Positions 54,649 to 62,229 are shown, numbered from the stretch's first letter. The stretch is DNA of 64,000 nucleotides from Desulfonauticus submarinus (GCF_900104045.1 NZ_FNIN01000007.1:30632-94631); one strand, 5' to 3'. Numbers and translations are program-made. The notes: a model not told the origin generated them from the letters alone.

Positions 54649-56061
54649 ATGTTAATATTTTTTGTATGTGTAATATTATTGTTTGGTGGATATTTTATTT
54701 ATAGTAAGATAATTGACAAAATTTTTGGCTCAGATTCACACCGTATTACCCCAGCTAAAGAATTTAATGATGGTATTGATTTTGTAGAGATGTCTCCTAA
54801 AAAAATATTTTTAATCCAGTTGCTTAATATTGCAGGTTTAGGGCCAATATTTGGTCCTATATTAGGAGCATTGTATGGACCTGTTGCCTTGATATGGATT
54901 GTTCTTGGTACAATCTTCGCTGGTGGAGTTCATGATTATTTTTCAGGTATGCTTTCTATTAGATATAAAGGAGCGAGTATCCCAGACATTGTTGGAGAAA
55001 CTCTTGGTTGTGGGTTTAAGCAGTTTATGAGAGTATTTTCAGTTGTTTTATTATTGCTGGTTGGAATAGTTTTTGTGCTTGGACCAGCAAAACTTCTTGC
55101 TAATCTTTCGGGGGTAAGCACAGCTTTATGGGTAGCTATTATTTTTGCTTATTATTTTATAGCCACAATTCTTCCAATTGATAAAATTATTGGCAAAATT
55201 TATCCTTTTTTTGGAGCAATATTAGTTTTTATGGCTGTGGGATTGATCTCTGCATTGATGATAAAAGGATATCATTTATATCCCGAAGCTTCTTTAGTAA
55301 ATTCACACCCAAGACATTTACCTTTATGGCCCTTGATGTTTATAACTATTGCCTGTGGTGCTATTAGCGGATTTCATTCAACACAATCTCCTATGATGGC
55401 AAGATGCTTGCCCAATGAGAAATATGGTCGAGTGGTGTTTTATGGAGCAATGATTGGTGAAGGTTTAATTGCCTTGATTTGGGCCACAATGGGTATGTCG
55501 TTTTACCATAATGCAGAAGCTTTAAATGCTGTTCTAGTAAAAGGCGGACCTGCTTTGGTAGTTAAAGATATATCTACTACTTTGCTGGGTACAATAGGAG
55601 GAGTGTTTGCAATTCTTGGTGTTGTTGTACTTCCTATTACTTCTGGGGATACAGCTTTTCGTAGTGCAAGACTTATAATTGCAGAATTCTTTAAAATTTC
55701 TCAAAAACAAGGGATGAAAAGATTATTAATCGCAGTTCCTCTTTTTATTGTGGGTTTCATAATTTCAAAATCCAACTTTAGCGTTATATGGAGATATTTT
55801 GGTTGGGCAAACCAAACACTTGCCACAGTTACACTTTGGTCTGCTGCTGCATATCTTATTAAAAAAGATAAGTTGCACTGGGTAGCAACAATACCTGCAA
55901 CGTTTATGACAGCTGTGGTTGTAACCTACCTTGCTTATGCTAAGATTGGCTTTGGATTAAATTTAAACACTGCTACCACAATAGGTATTGTTGGGGCAAT
56001 ATTATCTTTTATAGTATTTGTGTTAAAGTTTAAATTTTTTAAAATTGGGGAGAGATGGTAA
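54649..56061 (+). CDS. cstA: CstA-family transporter
   Basis: 470 residues with about 12 membrane segments. Family signature GPIFGPILGALYGP near 62-75, then AGGVHDYFSGMLSIRYKGASIP; later TSGDTAFRSARLI and FGWANQTLATVTLW. Shorter than E. coli CstA (about 700), as in the short branch of the family. CstA and its relative BtsT move pyruvate and/or peptides with protons. Placement after pyc makes pyruvate or peptide uptake plausible. The normal AT-rich composition ends here; a G+C-richer segment begins within about 20 bases. Confidence 0.9.
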   Translation: MLIFFVCVILLFGGYFIYSKIIDKIFGSDSHRITPAKEFNDGIDFVEMSPKKIFLIQLLNIAGLGPIFGPILGALYGPVALIWIVLGTIFAGGVHDYFSGMLSIRYKGASIPDIVGETLGCGFKQFMRVFSVVLLLLVGIVFVLGPAKLLANLSGVSTALWVAIIFAYYFIATILPIDKIIGKIYPFFGAILVFMAVGLISALMIKGYHLYPEASLVNSHPRHLPLWPLMFITIACGAISGFHSTQSPMMARCLPNEKYGRVVFYGAMIGEGLIALIWATMGMSFYHNAEALNAVLVKGGPALVVKDISTTLLGTIGGVFAILGVVVLPITSGDTAFRSARLIIAEFFKISQKQGMKRLLIAVPLFIVGFIISKSNFSVIWRYFGWANQTLATVTLWSAAAYLIKKDKLHWVATIPATFMTAVVVTYLAYAKIGFGLNLNTATTIGIVGAILSFIVFVLKFKFFKIGERW

Positions 56062-56069
56062 TTCGCTCC

Positions 56070-56213
56070 TAAGTTGACAGGGGCGGATAAATACCGTACT
56101 TTTAAGGATAAAATGGGGCAGGCCACGAACTTTCCTGTGATTCTGGGGCTTGAAGTCCGTGGGATTGTTCGAAGTTGTCTGAACGTTGTCGGGAAGAAGA
56201 GAAGGGGATTGCT
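56070..56213. other. Left junction of G+C-rich segment
   Basis: Directly after the cstA stop the base composition rises (for example GGGGCGGATAAATACC, GGCTTGAAGTCCGTGGG). No direct repeat or tRNA was found. The stretch precedes the Na/Pi transporter and must hold its promoter if it is expressed alone. Confidence 0.5.
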
Positions 56214-57845
56214 ATGTTGACCACTGTAACTGGCCCTCTGCTCGGTGGCATCGGGATTTTTTTTGTCGGCGCCTATATGGTCAGTCAGAATTTGAAAAAT
56301 ATGACCTCCCGCCGGCTGCGTCAATTGTTCGCTCGATTTACCCGCCGCGATTTGCAATCAGCTGCGATCGGCTTTATGTCAGGGCTGATTACCCAGAGTA
56401 CCTCGGTTAGTACCTTCATTATGGGTGGCCTCTCGGCCAGTGGTCTGGTGCGAGTGCGCAATGCTTTGCCTGTGGTTTTTTGGGCCAATGCCGGTTGTTC
56501 CTTGCTGGTGGCTATCTCGGTTATCGATATTCGCTACCTAGTTTTTCTTCTGCTTTTTGTTTCCGGAGTCTGTATGGCCTTTGAGAAACCAGCTTCTCTG
56601 CGTTTTCCTGTTCGGGCCTTGTTCGGCATCGGTTTGCTTTTTTTGGGGTTGCAGTTTATCCAGCAGGGGGCAGCGCCGCTGACAGGGATGCCCTGGGTGC
56701 GCAAGCTTCTGGTTTCTTCACACGGTTCCATTATCCTGGCCTTTTTTCTTGGCACTGGTCTTACTGTAGTGACTCAGACCTATATTGGTGTAGTGATTAT
56801 CGCCGTGACGATGGTCAAGGCAGGGGTCTTTTCACTTGAACAGGTGATGATGCTAACTTATGGAGCCGAACTCGGATCGAGCGTAGTGACTTTGCTGCTT
56901 TCGTCTGGCATTCGGGGAACTGCAAAGCAGCTTATTATGTCTCAGGTTTTTTTCAATTATATGTCAGTGGGAGTGATGGTGGCCCTTTTCTACCTTGAAT
57001 ATTGCACTGGCATTCCTTTGGTCAAGGCCCTGATTAAGAGTCTTAGCTCTGATCCCGATAAAGAGATCGTCTGTCTTGTTATCTTTTACAATTTTGCCAT
57101 TCCGATGCTTTCCTTTTTCTGCTACGATTGGATCTATGCGCTTCTGAATCGTTTTTGGCCTCCGACCCGAGAGGAAATGCTGGCCAAGATCAAATTTATC
57201 AAGGATCATTCTTTAGATGATCCTGCGGCGGCATTGATGATGGTTGAAAAGGAGCTATTGCGTTTGGTTCGGCGTTTTCCCGAATATCCTGCAGCAGTGA
57301 AAAAGAGCCTTAACAGAGGAGGAAAGGAAGAAGTTGACGGGATTACTCATTATCATACCGCTTTTGTTGATATCAACCGGGAGATCGCCTATACTCTCAG
57401 CGATATAGCCAAGCTTGAACTTGACTCCGACTCAAGTACCGAGCTTTTGAAATTGTTTAATATCCAAGAGCTGATTGTCACCCTAGAGCAGAACCTGGCA
57501 GATTTAGCTCCCATGGTCGAATTGAGCATGCGGACTGAGAGTCTTAAACAGTTTTATTTGCTCCTACTTGAGAGTTTGGAGTTTTTGTTGCTACAAGCGG
57601 TTGATGCCCTGGCTGGAGACGATCGTCGTGATCTCGAGATTTTGCGGGCCCTTACAGCCGTCAACAGCGAGGCTGTCAAACAGGTGCGGAGTCGCTATCT
57701 CGAAATCGGACAAAATTTAGATCTCCAGGATAAAGCCACTCTCTACAAGCTCTCTGGTCTTTTCGAGCGCACGGTCTGGCTTTTGAACCGCTTGAGTGAG
57801 TCAGTGGAACTAGGTCTTGAAAAAATAGCGACGGTTCACCCTTAA
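56214..57845 (+). CDS. Na/Pi cotransporter family protein with PhoU-like C-terminus
   Basis: ATG 56214 has AAGGGG six bases upstream; the longer frame from TTG 56175 lacks one. About 543 residues. Two inverted membrane repeats (GGIGIFFVGAYMVSQNL; LITQSTSVSTFIMGGLSASG; then LTVVTQTYIGVVIIAVTMVKAG with GAELGSSVVTLLLSS) form the NptA-type core; residues about 330-540 are helical and PhoU-like (VEKELLRLVRRFPEYP). Gene composition is G+C-rich, with many C- and G-ending codons, unlike all other genes in the window except the attC sites. It is likely acquired. The substrate (phosphate or another anion) is inferred from the family. Confidence 0.85.
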   Translation: MLTTVTGPLLGGIGIFFVGAYMVSQNLKNMTSRRLRQLFARFTRRDLQSAAIGFMSGLITQSTSVSTFIMGGLSASGLVRVRNALPVVFWANAGCSLLVAISVIDIRYLVFLLLFVSGVCMAFEKPASLRFPVRALFGIGLLFLGLQFIQQGAAPLTGMPWVRKLLVSSHGSIILAFFLGTGLTVVTQTYIGVVIIAVTMVKAGVFSLEQVMMLTYGAELGSSVVTLLLSSGIRGTAKQLIMSQVFFNYMSVGVMVALFYLEYCTGIPLVKALIKSLSSDPDKEIVCLVIFYNFAIPMLSFFCYDWIYALLNRFWPPTREEMLAKIKFIKDHSLDDPAAALMMVEKELLRLVRRFPEYPAAVKKSLNRGGKEEVDGITHYHTAFVDINREIAYTLSDIAKLELDSDSSTELLKLFNIQELIVTLEQNLADLAPMVELSMRTESLKQFYLLLLESLEFLLLQAVDALAGDDRRDLEILRALTAVNSEAVKQVRSRYLEIGQNLDLQDKATLYKLSGLFERTVWLLNRLSESVELGLEKIATVHP

Positions 57846-58142
57846 TGAACTCAGAAAAATCTAATTTTTTCAATGACATAGGTTGATTTTTTACGAAACT
57901 ATCACATTTTTTTATTTATTTTAAAAGCGGCATCCTGGTATGCTGTGGAAGTCCTGACATATGTATCTAGTCAATATAATATTTACGTTCTAACTTTTGA
58001 TTAATTTAAAGAGAAAAATTGCCTAAAATTTAGGATTATTTTACAAATCTCTGCCATTCCTTTGCTGGAACTCCTTTTTTCATCTACTGATATTATTTCT
58101 CGTTCTTCGTTAGAAAAGATATTGTTTGTGATGTGTGATTTT
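57846..58142. other. Gap between Na/Pi gene and cassette array
   Basis: 297 bases, AT-rich again after about 57850. No ORF with a ribosome site and no complete attC. It contains a small attC-core-like CGTTAGA at 58109-58115 without partner. I see no repeat that would mark the edge of the acquired segment. Confidence 0.4.
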
Positions 58143-58213
58143 GGTTGACGTCTAAGCTAAGCTGCTGACATGAGCGCAGCGAAATGGCGGCCTGGTGCAC
58201 CCTTTTGTTAGCC
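58143..58213 (-). repeat. attC site 1 (end of array)
   Basis: R'' GGCTAAC (58213-58207) provides the stop codon of the Phd-like gene. R' is GTCAACC (58149-58143), one base off the GTTRRRY consensus, which may mark a decayed last site. Shares an 18-base block (AAATGGCGGCCTGGTGCA on +) with the IS-split site 5. Confidence 0.85.
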
Positions 58214-58435
58214 TTTCTTTTCTCTACTTTCTCTTATAATATCAACAATTTCTGATGTAGATACACCTAGATTAATCCCAGGAACATCTAAAGGTGAGCG
58301 CTTTTCAATAAGAGGTTTTATTACAAATACTTGGCCATCTTTTCGTTTTACTAATACTTCTCCTTCAGTTGCAGCCTGTTCCAAAATCTTTGCAAATTTT
58401 TGACGGGCTTCTGAATATGTATATAACGCTCCCAT
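58208..58435 (-). CDS. Phd/YefM-type antitoxin
   Basis: 75 residues. YTYSEARQKFAKILEQAATEGEVLVKRKDG is the Phd fold pattern; the C-terminal part would wrap the toxin. The start lies two bases from the toxin stop, so they are coupled. The stop codon TAA is formed by the attC R'' box. Order is toxin first, which is unusual for Phd/VapB systems. Confidence 0.85.
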   Translation of the reverse strand: MGALYTYSEARQKFAKILEQAATEGEVLVKRKDGQVFVIKPLIEKRSPLDVPGINLGVSTSEIVDIIRESREKKG

Positions 58436-58436
58436 A

Positions 58437-58832
58437 TTATTTTACCTCAATTACTTCTATTGATAATGTCTTTGCTACATTTAATAATTTCTTATCTAAA
58501 GTTATAAGTGGAGAATTATACTTCTGACAACATCTTAATAAATAAGCATCATAACAATACATATTTGTTTCTTTAGCTATCTTGAGAGATTTTTCTAATT
58601 CAACATCTACAAATCTTATTGGAATTTTTTTAAATATAGCAAGAGCTTTATTCACTTCCTTAAAATATGCTTTTCCCCTACGAAACATTGCGGAAAAAGC
58701 GTTGCCAATCTCCCAATATACAGAACTTGGAGTCAATAAAGTTGTTCCTTCTGTAATTTTTACAATTTTCTGTTTTTCTGGTTCGTTAGCAATTACAGCT
58801 ATAATAACCGATGTATCAACTACAACTTTCAC
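58437..58832 (-). CDS. PIN-domain toxin (VapC type)
   Basis: 131 residues, GTG start with AAGG upstream. PIN acidic residues are in VVVDTSVIIAVIANEPE (Asp6), SVYWEIGNAF (Glu), MYCYDAYLLRC (Asp) and LITLDKKLL (Asp). VapC toxins are Mg-dependent ribonucleases cutting tRNA or rRNA. It has its own promoter within the cassette and is followed by the antitoxin. Confidence 0.9.
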   Translation of the reverse strand: MKVVVDTSVIIAVIANEPEKQKIVKITEGTTLLTPSSVYWEIGNAFSAMFRRGKAYFKEVNKALAIFKKIPIRFVDVELEKSLKIAKETNMYCYDAYLLRCCQKYNSPLITLDKKLLNVAKTLSIEVIEVK

Positions 58833-58869
58833 TTTTACAACCTTATCTTTTGTTCAATTGTACAATGAC

Positions 58870-58896
58870 ATTATAATAGCAAAAAATTTTTTTCAA
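58870..58896 (-). promoter_or_regulatory. Promoter within PIN-toxin cassette
   Basis: TTGAAA (58896-58891) and TATAAT (58875-58870), 15-base spacer, on the - strand upstream of the GTG. Cassette toxin-antitoxin genes usually carry their own promoter because array read-through is weak. Confidence 0.5.
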
Positions 58897-58930
58897 CTCT
58901 TTTTTTCAACGGGGATATGAATTTTTATAA

Positions 58931-59003
58931 AGCTAACGACTAGGGGCACTTGCCGCTGTGAAGCGCAAGCGGAACAGCGGTCAAGTGGATCCATTTGTTA
59001 GCC
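58931..59003 (-). repeat. attC site 2
   Basis: R'' GGCTAAC (59003-58997), R' GTTAGCT (58937-58931), inner arms CACTTGACCGCTG and CAGCGGCAAGTG nearly complementary with a central GCGCTTC spacer. The upstream gene reads into it and stops at TGA 58983-58981. Confidence 0.93.
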
Positions 59004-59553
59004 AAGTTAATTTTTTCAAAATTATTAATAAAAAGAACGGTAAAGAGATTAGTACTACATACAAGATAATTACCAATAAAATTGGTCTATATCTAGAGAA
59101 GAATTCACGGATAAAATGAATTCTTGACAAATTAACATGGTTTTCTGAACTAATTGATGCTTCAATTGCCATATCTCTGTCCATCGTAATTGCATGTGTT
59201 ATCATATTAGCTCCAACCGACCCGCCCACAAACATTAAAAAAATTTTTATTAAAAAAAGTATATCCAAAAAGTTTGAAACATCTTGTTTAGTAATTTTCA
59301 ACGTATCTGGCATAATATTGGGATTATTTTTTATCCCTTCAAGGTGTAAGAATATTTTTAATGTCTCTTTTTCAAGACGCTCTGAGAGACCTAAAATAGC
59401 TCCTGAAAAAAATACAATCAACAATCCTAATATTAAGTACTCCAAAGGCCGCCGCGGAGGATTTCTATAACTTAAAAATAATATCATTATGATTGGAAGA
59501 CACAAAATAATAAGAATAATTAGCACTATTATTAATTGTTGGCTATGAATCAT
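58981..59553 (-). CDS. Small membrane protein, cassette gene
   Basis: About 190 residues from ATG 59553 (MIHSQQLIIVLI); a start further upstream (59586) lies in the degenerate attC. Four hydrophobic segments (LIIVLIILIILCLPIIMILF; LEYLILGLLIVFFSGAIL; FLIKIFLMFVGGSVGA; PILLVIILYVVLISLPFFLLI) suggest an inner-membrane protein. The last residues (LTNGST) are encoded by attC 2. I do not recognise a family. Confidence 0.6.
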   Translation of the reverse strand: MIHSQQLIIVLIILIILCLPIIMILFLSYRNPPRRPLEYLILGLLIVFFSGAILGLSERLEKETLKIFLHLEGIKNNPNIMPDTLKITKQDVSNFLDILFLIKIFLMFVGGSVGANMITHAITMDRDMAIEASISSENHVNLSRIHFIREFFSRYRPILLVIILYVVLISLPFFLLIILKKLTWLTNGST

Positions 59554-59582
59554 GATTTTAAAGATAGGCCGTTTTGTTAGTC
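59541..59582 (-). repeat. Degenerate or truncated attC
   Basis: GACTAACAAAACGG (59582-59569) looks like an R'' start; 28 bases on, CATAGCC (59547-59541) is two bases off GTTAGCC. GACTAAC is exactly complementary to the core GTTAGTC of attC 3, so a short cassette seems to lie between them. Confidence 0.5.
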
Positions 59583-59650
59583 CCACAATCTACATGTTTT
59601 TATAAAATTACCATACTATAAGGCATCATTTATCCTTTAACAAAGACTAA
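59583..59650 (-). other. Very short cassette, 9-codon ORF
   Basis: Between core GTTAGTC and R'' GACTAAC lie about 65 bases. They hold AAAGGA followed by ATGATGCCTTATAG... giving a nine-codon frame (MMPYSMVIL). It may be a gene-less cassette or a deletion remnant. Confidence 0.4.
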
Positions 59651-59716
59651 CGACCAAGGTCACTTGCCGCTATGGAGCGCAGTGGAATAGCGGTCAGGTG
59701 GAGCAAATTGTTAACC
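59645..59716 (-). repeat. attC site 3
   Basis: R'' GGTTAAC (59716-59710), R' GTTAGTC (59651-59645); arms CACCTGACCGCTAT and ATAGCGGCAAGTG. R'' is the exact complement of the core that begins this cassette (GTTAACC at 60161-60155). Confidence 0.93.
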
Positions 59717-59719
59717 GAT

Positions 59720-59914
59720 TTATTCTTCTATTACTTCCATAAGTGCCTTTACTATTTTGGGATGTAATGTTTTGCCCTTGTGAAACGGCAAAATAAATCT
59801 TTCTTTATCTTTTCGATAAATTTTATGACTCCCCTTAGTCCTCACATGTTCAAATCCAGCTTTTAGGAGCATTCTTTCAGCTTCTTCAGCTATTAATCGT
59901 GGTAACTTAGGCAA
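59720..59914 (-). CDS. hicA: HicA-type toxin
   Basis: 64 residues. KAGFEHVRTKGSHKIYRK contains the catalytic His of the double-stranded RNA-binding-like HicA fold; ILPFHKGKTLHPKIVKALM follows. HicA is an mRNA interferase. It overlaps the HicB gene by eight bases and stops just before attC 3. Antitoxin-first order differs from the classic hicAB operon. Confidence 0.93.
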   Translation of the reverse strand: MPKLPRLIAEEAERMLLKAGFEHVRTKGSHKIYRKDKERFILPFHKGKTLHPKIVKALMEVIEE

Positions 59915-60125
59915 CTTTAACCTCCATAGAGGTCGTCAATATCTCCTTGCTCAGACAATACACTCTTTCATCTGGGGGTAGAGTTTCTAAATAAAGTTCT
60001 ATAGCCTCTTTTATATTCTCAAGCACTTCTTCAAGAGAATCCCCCTCGGTATGGCAACCTTTCAATTCAGGACAAAAAGCATAATACCCATACTCATCTT
60101 TCTCTATTATAATATTTACTTTCAT
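59907..60125 (-). CDS. hicB: HicB-type antitoxin
   Basis: 72 residues, GGAG eight bases before its ATG. The degraded RNase H-like HicB fold is shown by YYAFCPELKGCHTEGDSLEEV. No DNA-binding tail is visible after LSKEILTTSMEVKVA, so autoregulation by this protein is uncertain. Confidence 0.92.
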   Translation of the reverse strand: MKVNIIIEKDEYGYYAFCPELKGCHTEGDSLEEVLENIKEAIELYLETLPPDERVYCLSKEILTTSMEVKVA

Positions 60126-60154
60126 TTTTCTTTCTCCAACATATATCTATTTGC

Positions 60155-60212
60155 GGTTAACGACTAAGCTCAGCCGCGGCGTTTAGCCGTCGGCTGAAGC
60201 ACTTTGTTAGCC
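60155..60212 (-). repeat. attC site 4
   Basis: R'' GGCTAAC (60212-60206), R' GTTAACC (60161-60155), arms TTCAGCCGACGGC and GCCGCGGCTGAGC. The upstream gene runs into it and its stop codon lies inside. Confidence 0.93.
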
Positions 60213-60790
60213 TCTTTTGCTATTTCAGATTTTCCACCAATAATAAACAGCCCCAATAGCTCGTTTTTTTTAATACCCTTATTACTTTCACCTAAATCTG
60301 CTCGCATCTCCATAAATAGTTTATCAATAAGTAGCAATCCTTTTATAGGATCCTCATCTGCTGCTGCAGACCGCCAGTTACTAAAAGCCTTGACGACACC
60401 AGGTCCTCCATAAATTAGAATCTTAGATGTAAATTTATAAAAGAATTCTTCAATATTTTCCGGTAAAATATCATCACCCCTTTTCCCTTCTTTGGTATTC
60501 CGCATTAGCTCAATTACCATATCCAAAAATTCATTATAAACCTCTGCTTTTTTCTCTCTATGTGCTTCAAATGCTACCCTTTCTTTAGCTTTTCTAGCAT
60601 TGAGAGATGCGATATATACTGATGATATTATTGTTGTTGCACCAGCTATAATTGCAGCACCTACGCTAGGGTTTATTCTAGTAAACGATTTAGCTAAGCA
60701 GATAATTAGTAGGTATCCCCCGTATCCTAAACCTGCTAATAGTATAAATCCAAATACTGTCGATATAGTTTTTTTCACTTTAAGCCCCAT
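60170..60790 (-). CDS. Membrane-anchored cassette protein of unknown function
   Basis: 206 residues. Two N-terminal hydrophobic stretches (TVFGFILLAGLGYGGYLLII; VGAAIIAGATTIISSVYIA) precede a soluble helical domain rich in Lys/Glu (KAKERVAFEAHREKKAEVYN). The tail NKVLQPTAKRRG is translated from attC 4, a known habit of cassette genes. It starts eight bases after the core (GTTAGCCTTAATG) and has no ribosome site that I can see. I do not recognise a family. Confidence 0.6.
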   Translation of the reverse strand: MGLKVKKTISTVFGFILLAGLGYGGYLLIICLAKSFTRINPSVGAAIIAGATTIISSVYIASLNARKAKERVAFEAHREKKAEVYNEFLDMVIELMRNTKEGKRGDDILPENIEEFFYKFTSKILIYGGPGVVKAFSNWRSAAADEDPIKGLLLIDKLFMEMRADLGESNKGIKKNELLGLFIIGGKSEIAKEANKVLQPTAKRRG

Positions 60791-60793
60791 TAA

Positions 60794-60861
60794 GGCTAAC
60801 GTCTAGGGTCACTTGCCGACAAGACGCAAGGCCGAAGGGAGTAGCGAAATGGCGGCCTGGT
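60794..60861 (-). repeat. attC site 5, R' half, split by IS
   Basis: R' GTTAGCC (60800-60794) and the arms TGTCGGCAAGTGACCC and AGGCCGCCATTTCGC are intact, but the R'' box is not here; instead the sequence runs into the IS end at about 60862. The rest lies at 62217-62229. Confidence 0.9.
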
Positions 60862-60868
60862 GCAGACC

Positions 60869-60882
60869 TTATGCTAAAAAGT
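60869..60882 (+). repeat. Left subterminal inverted repeat of IS
   Basis: TTATGCTAAAAAGT; pairs with the complement of 62201-62213 (one base shorter). Confidence 0.8.
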
Positions 60883-60955
60883 AGTTTACGATTCCAAGCC
60901 TGCCAACATATAACACTAGGGTTGACCTTAAACCTCATATACCAGGAGATAACTT

Positions 60956-61955
60956 ATGAAACAACATAAATATATTAGAAAAACTTCTTTTAAAGGTAAA
61001 GACTTTTTCATTGGAATTGATGTGCATAAAAAAGCTTGGTATATCTCTATTAGACATAATGGACTTCTTATTAAATTTTTTGCTATGGACCCTGTGCCTG
61101 AGATTTTAGTTAATTCCTTAAATAAAAACTATCCTAACGCTAATTTCTTTATGGCCTATGAAACTGGGAGATTTGGGTTTTGGATATATAGAAAATTTAA
61201 AAAACTAGGTGTTAAATGTATGGTGGTAAATCCTGCTGATATACCTTCTACTCATAAAGAAAAAGATAAAAAATCTGATAAAATAGACTCTCATAAATTA
61301 GCTAGGGAGTTGGAAAATAATAACCTTAACCCTATATATGTGCCGCCTCCAGAGTCTCAACACTTAAGATCTTTGGTGAGATTATATCTAAATTACACTA
61401 AAAATATCACTAGAACCAAAAACCAGATTAAAAGTTTTTTGGATTACAATGGCATTACATTACCAAAACATACATCTTCCTGGTCTAATAATTTTATTAA
61501 CTATCTATATTCCATAACAATTGATAATAGACCAGGAGATAAGACCTTATATAAATAACTCTCATTTTAAAGAGACCTTTGATCTTCTAAGAACAGTTAC
61601 AGGAATAGGCTCTAAAATAGGTTTTATCATCTTGTCAGAAATTATAGACATGAAAAGATTTAAAAACTTTGATCAATTAAAATCATATGTGGGACTTACT
61701 CCTTCAGTATATTCTTCAGGAAATACCCATTATGAATATGGCCTTAGCCTTAGAAAGAATTCCAGATTAAAATATGCATTAATAGAGGCCTCATGGGTTG
61801 CAATTAGAAAAGACCCAGCACTACTAGAGAGTTATAATAAATTAATAACCAGAATGAAGAAACAACAAGCTATAATTAGAATATCCAAAAAGCTTTTATC
61901 TAGAATAAGATATGTATTAAATAAACAACCTTATGTAACAGGTATAGTAGAATAA
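60956..61955 (+). pseudogene. IS110-family transposase, frameshifted
   Basis: First part (60956-61558) has the DEDD RuvC-like domain: FIGIDVHKKAW (Asp), MAYETGRFG (Glu) and KSDKIDSHKLAREL (two Asp). The second part (61521-61955, other frame) has LLRTVTGIGSKIG and the Ser-containing TPSVYSSGNTHYEYGLSL of the C-terminal domain. Frames differ, and the linking coiled-coil region usually 30-40 residues longer is missing between GDKTLYK and SHFKETF. So it carries a small deletion plus frameshift near 61545. CCAGGAGA precedes the ATG. Probably inactive; sequencing error is an alternative. Confidence 0.85.
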
Positions 61956-61974
61956 ATTAATGCATTCAAAGCTT

Positions 61975-62110
61975 GGCAGACCGCAAACAATCGGATGCGA
62001 GAGAATTTTATACCTCTCGCTAAGGTGCAGACTGCGGCTGCCATTAAAATGTCTTAATTCTACGTCATGCAGTAGGGTAAAATCCCTAACTGTTAATAAT
62101 AGCTTGCAGA
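61975..62110 (+). ncRNA. Candidate bridge RNA / seekRNA of the IS
   Basis: Outer stem GGCAG(A)CCGCA (61975-61985) with TGCGGCTGCC (62033-62042); inner hairpin GCGAGAG (61997-62003) with CTCTCGC (62014-62020); between them internal-loop strands AACAATCGGAT and TAAGGTGCAGAC. The 3' strand contains GGTGCAGAC (62024-62032), identical to the left junction 60859-60867. The 5' strand contains AACAA, present in the attC R'' side. A second hairpin CAGTAGGG/CCCTAACTG follows, and its 3' flank has ATAATAG (62096-62102), identical to the right IS end (62210-62216). This is the layout of target and donor loops. Confidence 0.6.
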
Positions 62111-62200
62111 AATATTTATTCTATTACTCCTTATAAATTAAAAAGGAGTGAGATCCATGCTTTAGCAAAATTTTTTCAAAAAAACTTACTCGCTAGATTG

Positions 62201-62213
62201 ACTTTTTACATAA
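62201..62213 (-). repeat. Right subterminal inverted repeat of IS
   Basis: Reads TTATGTAAAAAGT on the - strand. Confidence 0.8.
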
Positions 62214-62216
62214 TAG

Positions 62217-62229
62217 TGCTTTGTTAGCG
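62217..62229 (-). repeat. attC site 5, R'' half
   Basis: CGCTAACAAAGCA (62229-62217). Its TAA is the stop codon of the hydrolase gene. The first base C departs from the RYYYAAC pattern and from the expected complement of that cassette's core. Confidence 0.8.

Larger units (their letters stand above)
60862..62216 (+). mobile_element. IS110-family element, IS1111 type, inserted in attC
   Basis: About 1355 bases. Subterminal inverted repeats TTATGCTAAAAAGT (60869-60882) and TTATGTAAAAAGT (complement of 62201-62213) lie about 7 bases from the left and 3 bases from the right edge, as in the IS1111 group. The transposase gene begins about 90 bases from the left end, while about 260 bases of non-coding DNA follow it; this 3' position of the guide-RNA region also fits IS1111. 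IS1111-attC elements are known to enter attC sites. Ends are certain to within a few bases. Confidence 0.88.

Noticed and set aside
55935..56410. Long frames on both strands at the start of the G+C-rich segment
   Set aside because: They are by-products of high G+C and overlap cstA and the Na/Pi gene; no family motif.
58109..58115. CGTTAGA as another attC core
   Set aside because: No partner R'' box or G+C-rich palindrome lies within 150 bases on either side.
61500..61560. Programmed frameshift in the IS transposase
   Set aside because: IS110-family transposases are normally one frame, no slippery run is visible, and linker residues also seem to be missing; a damaging deletion is the simpler reading.
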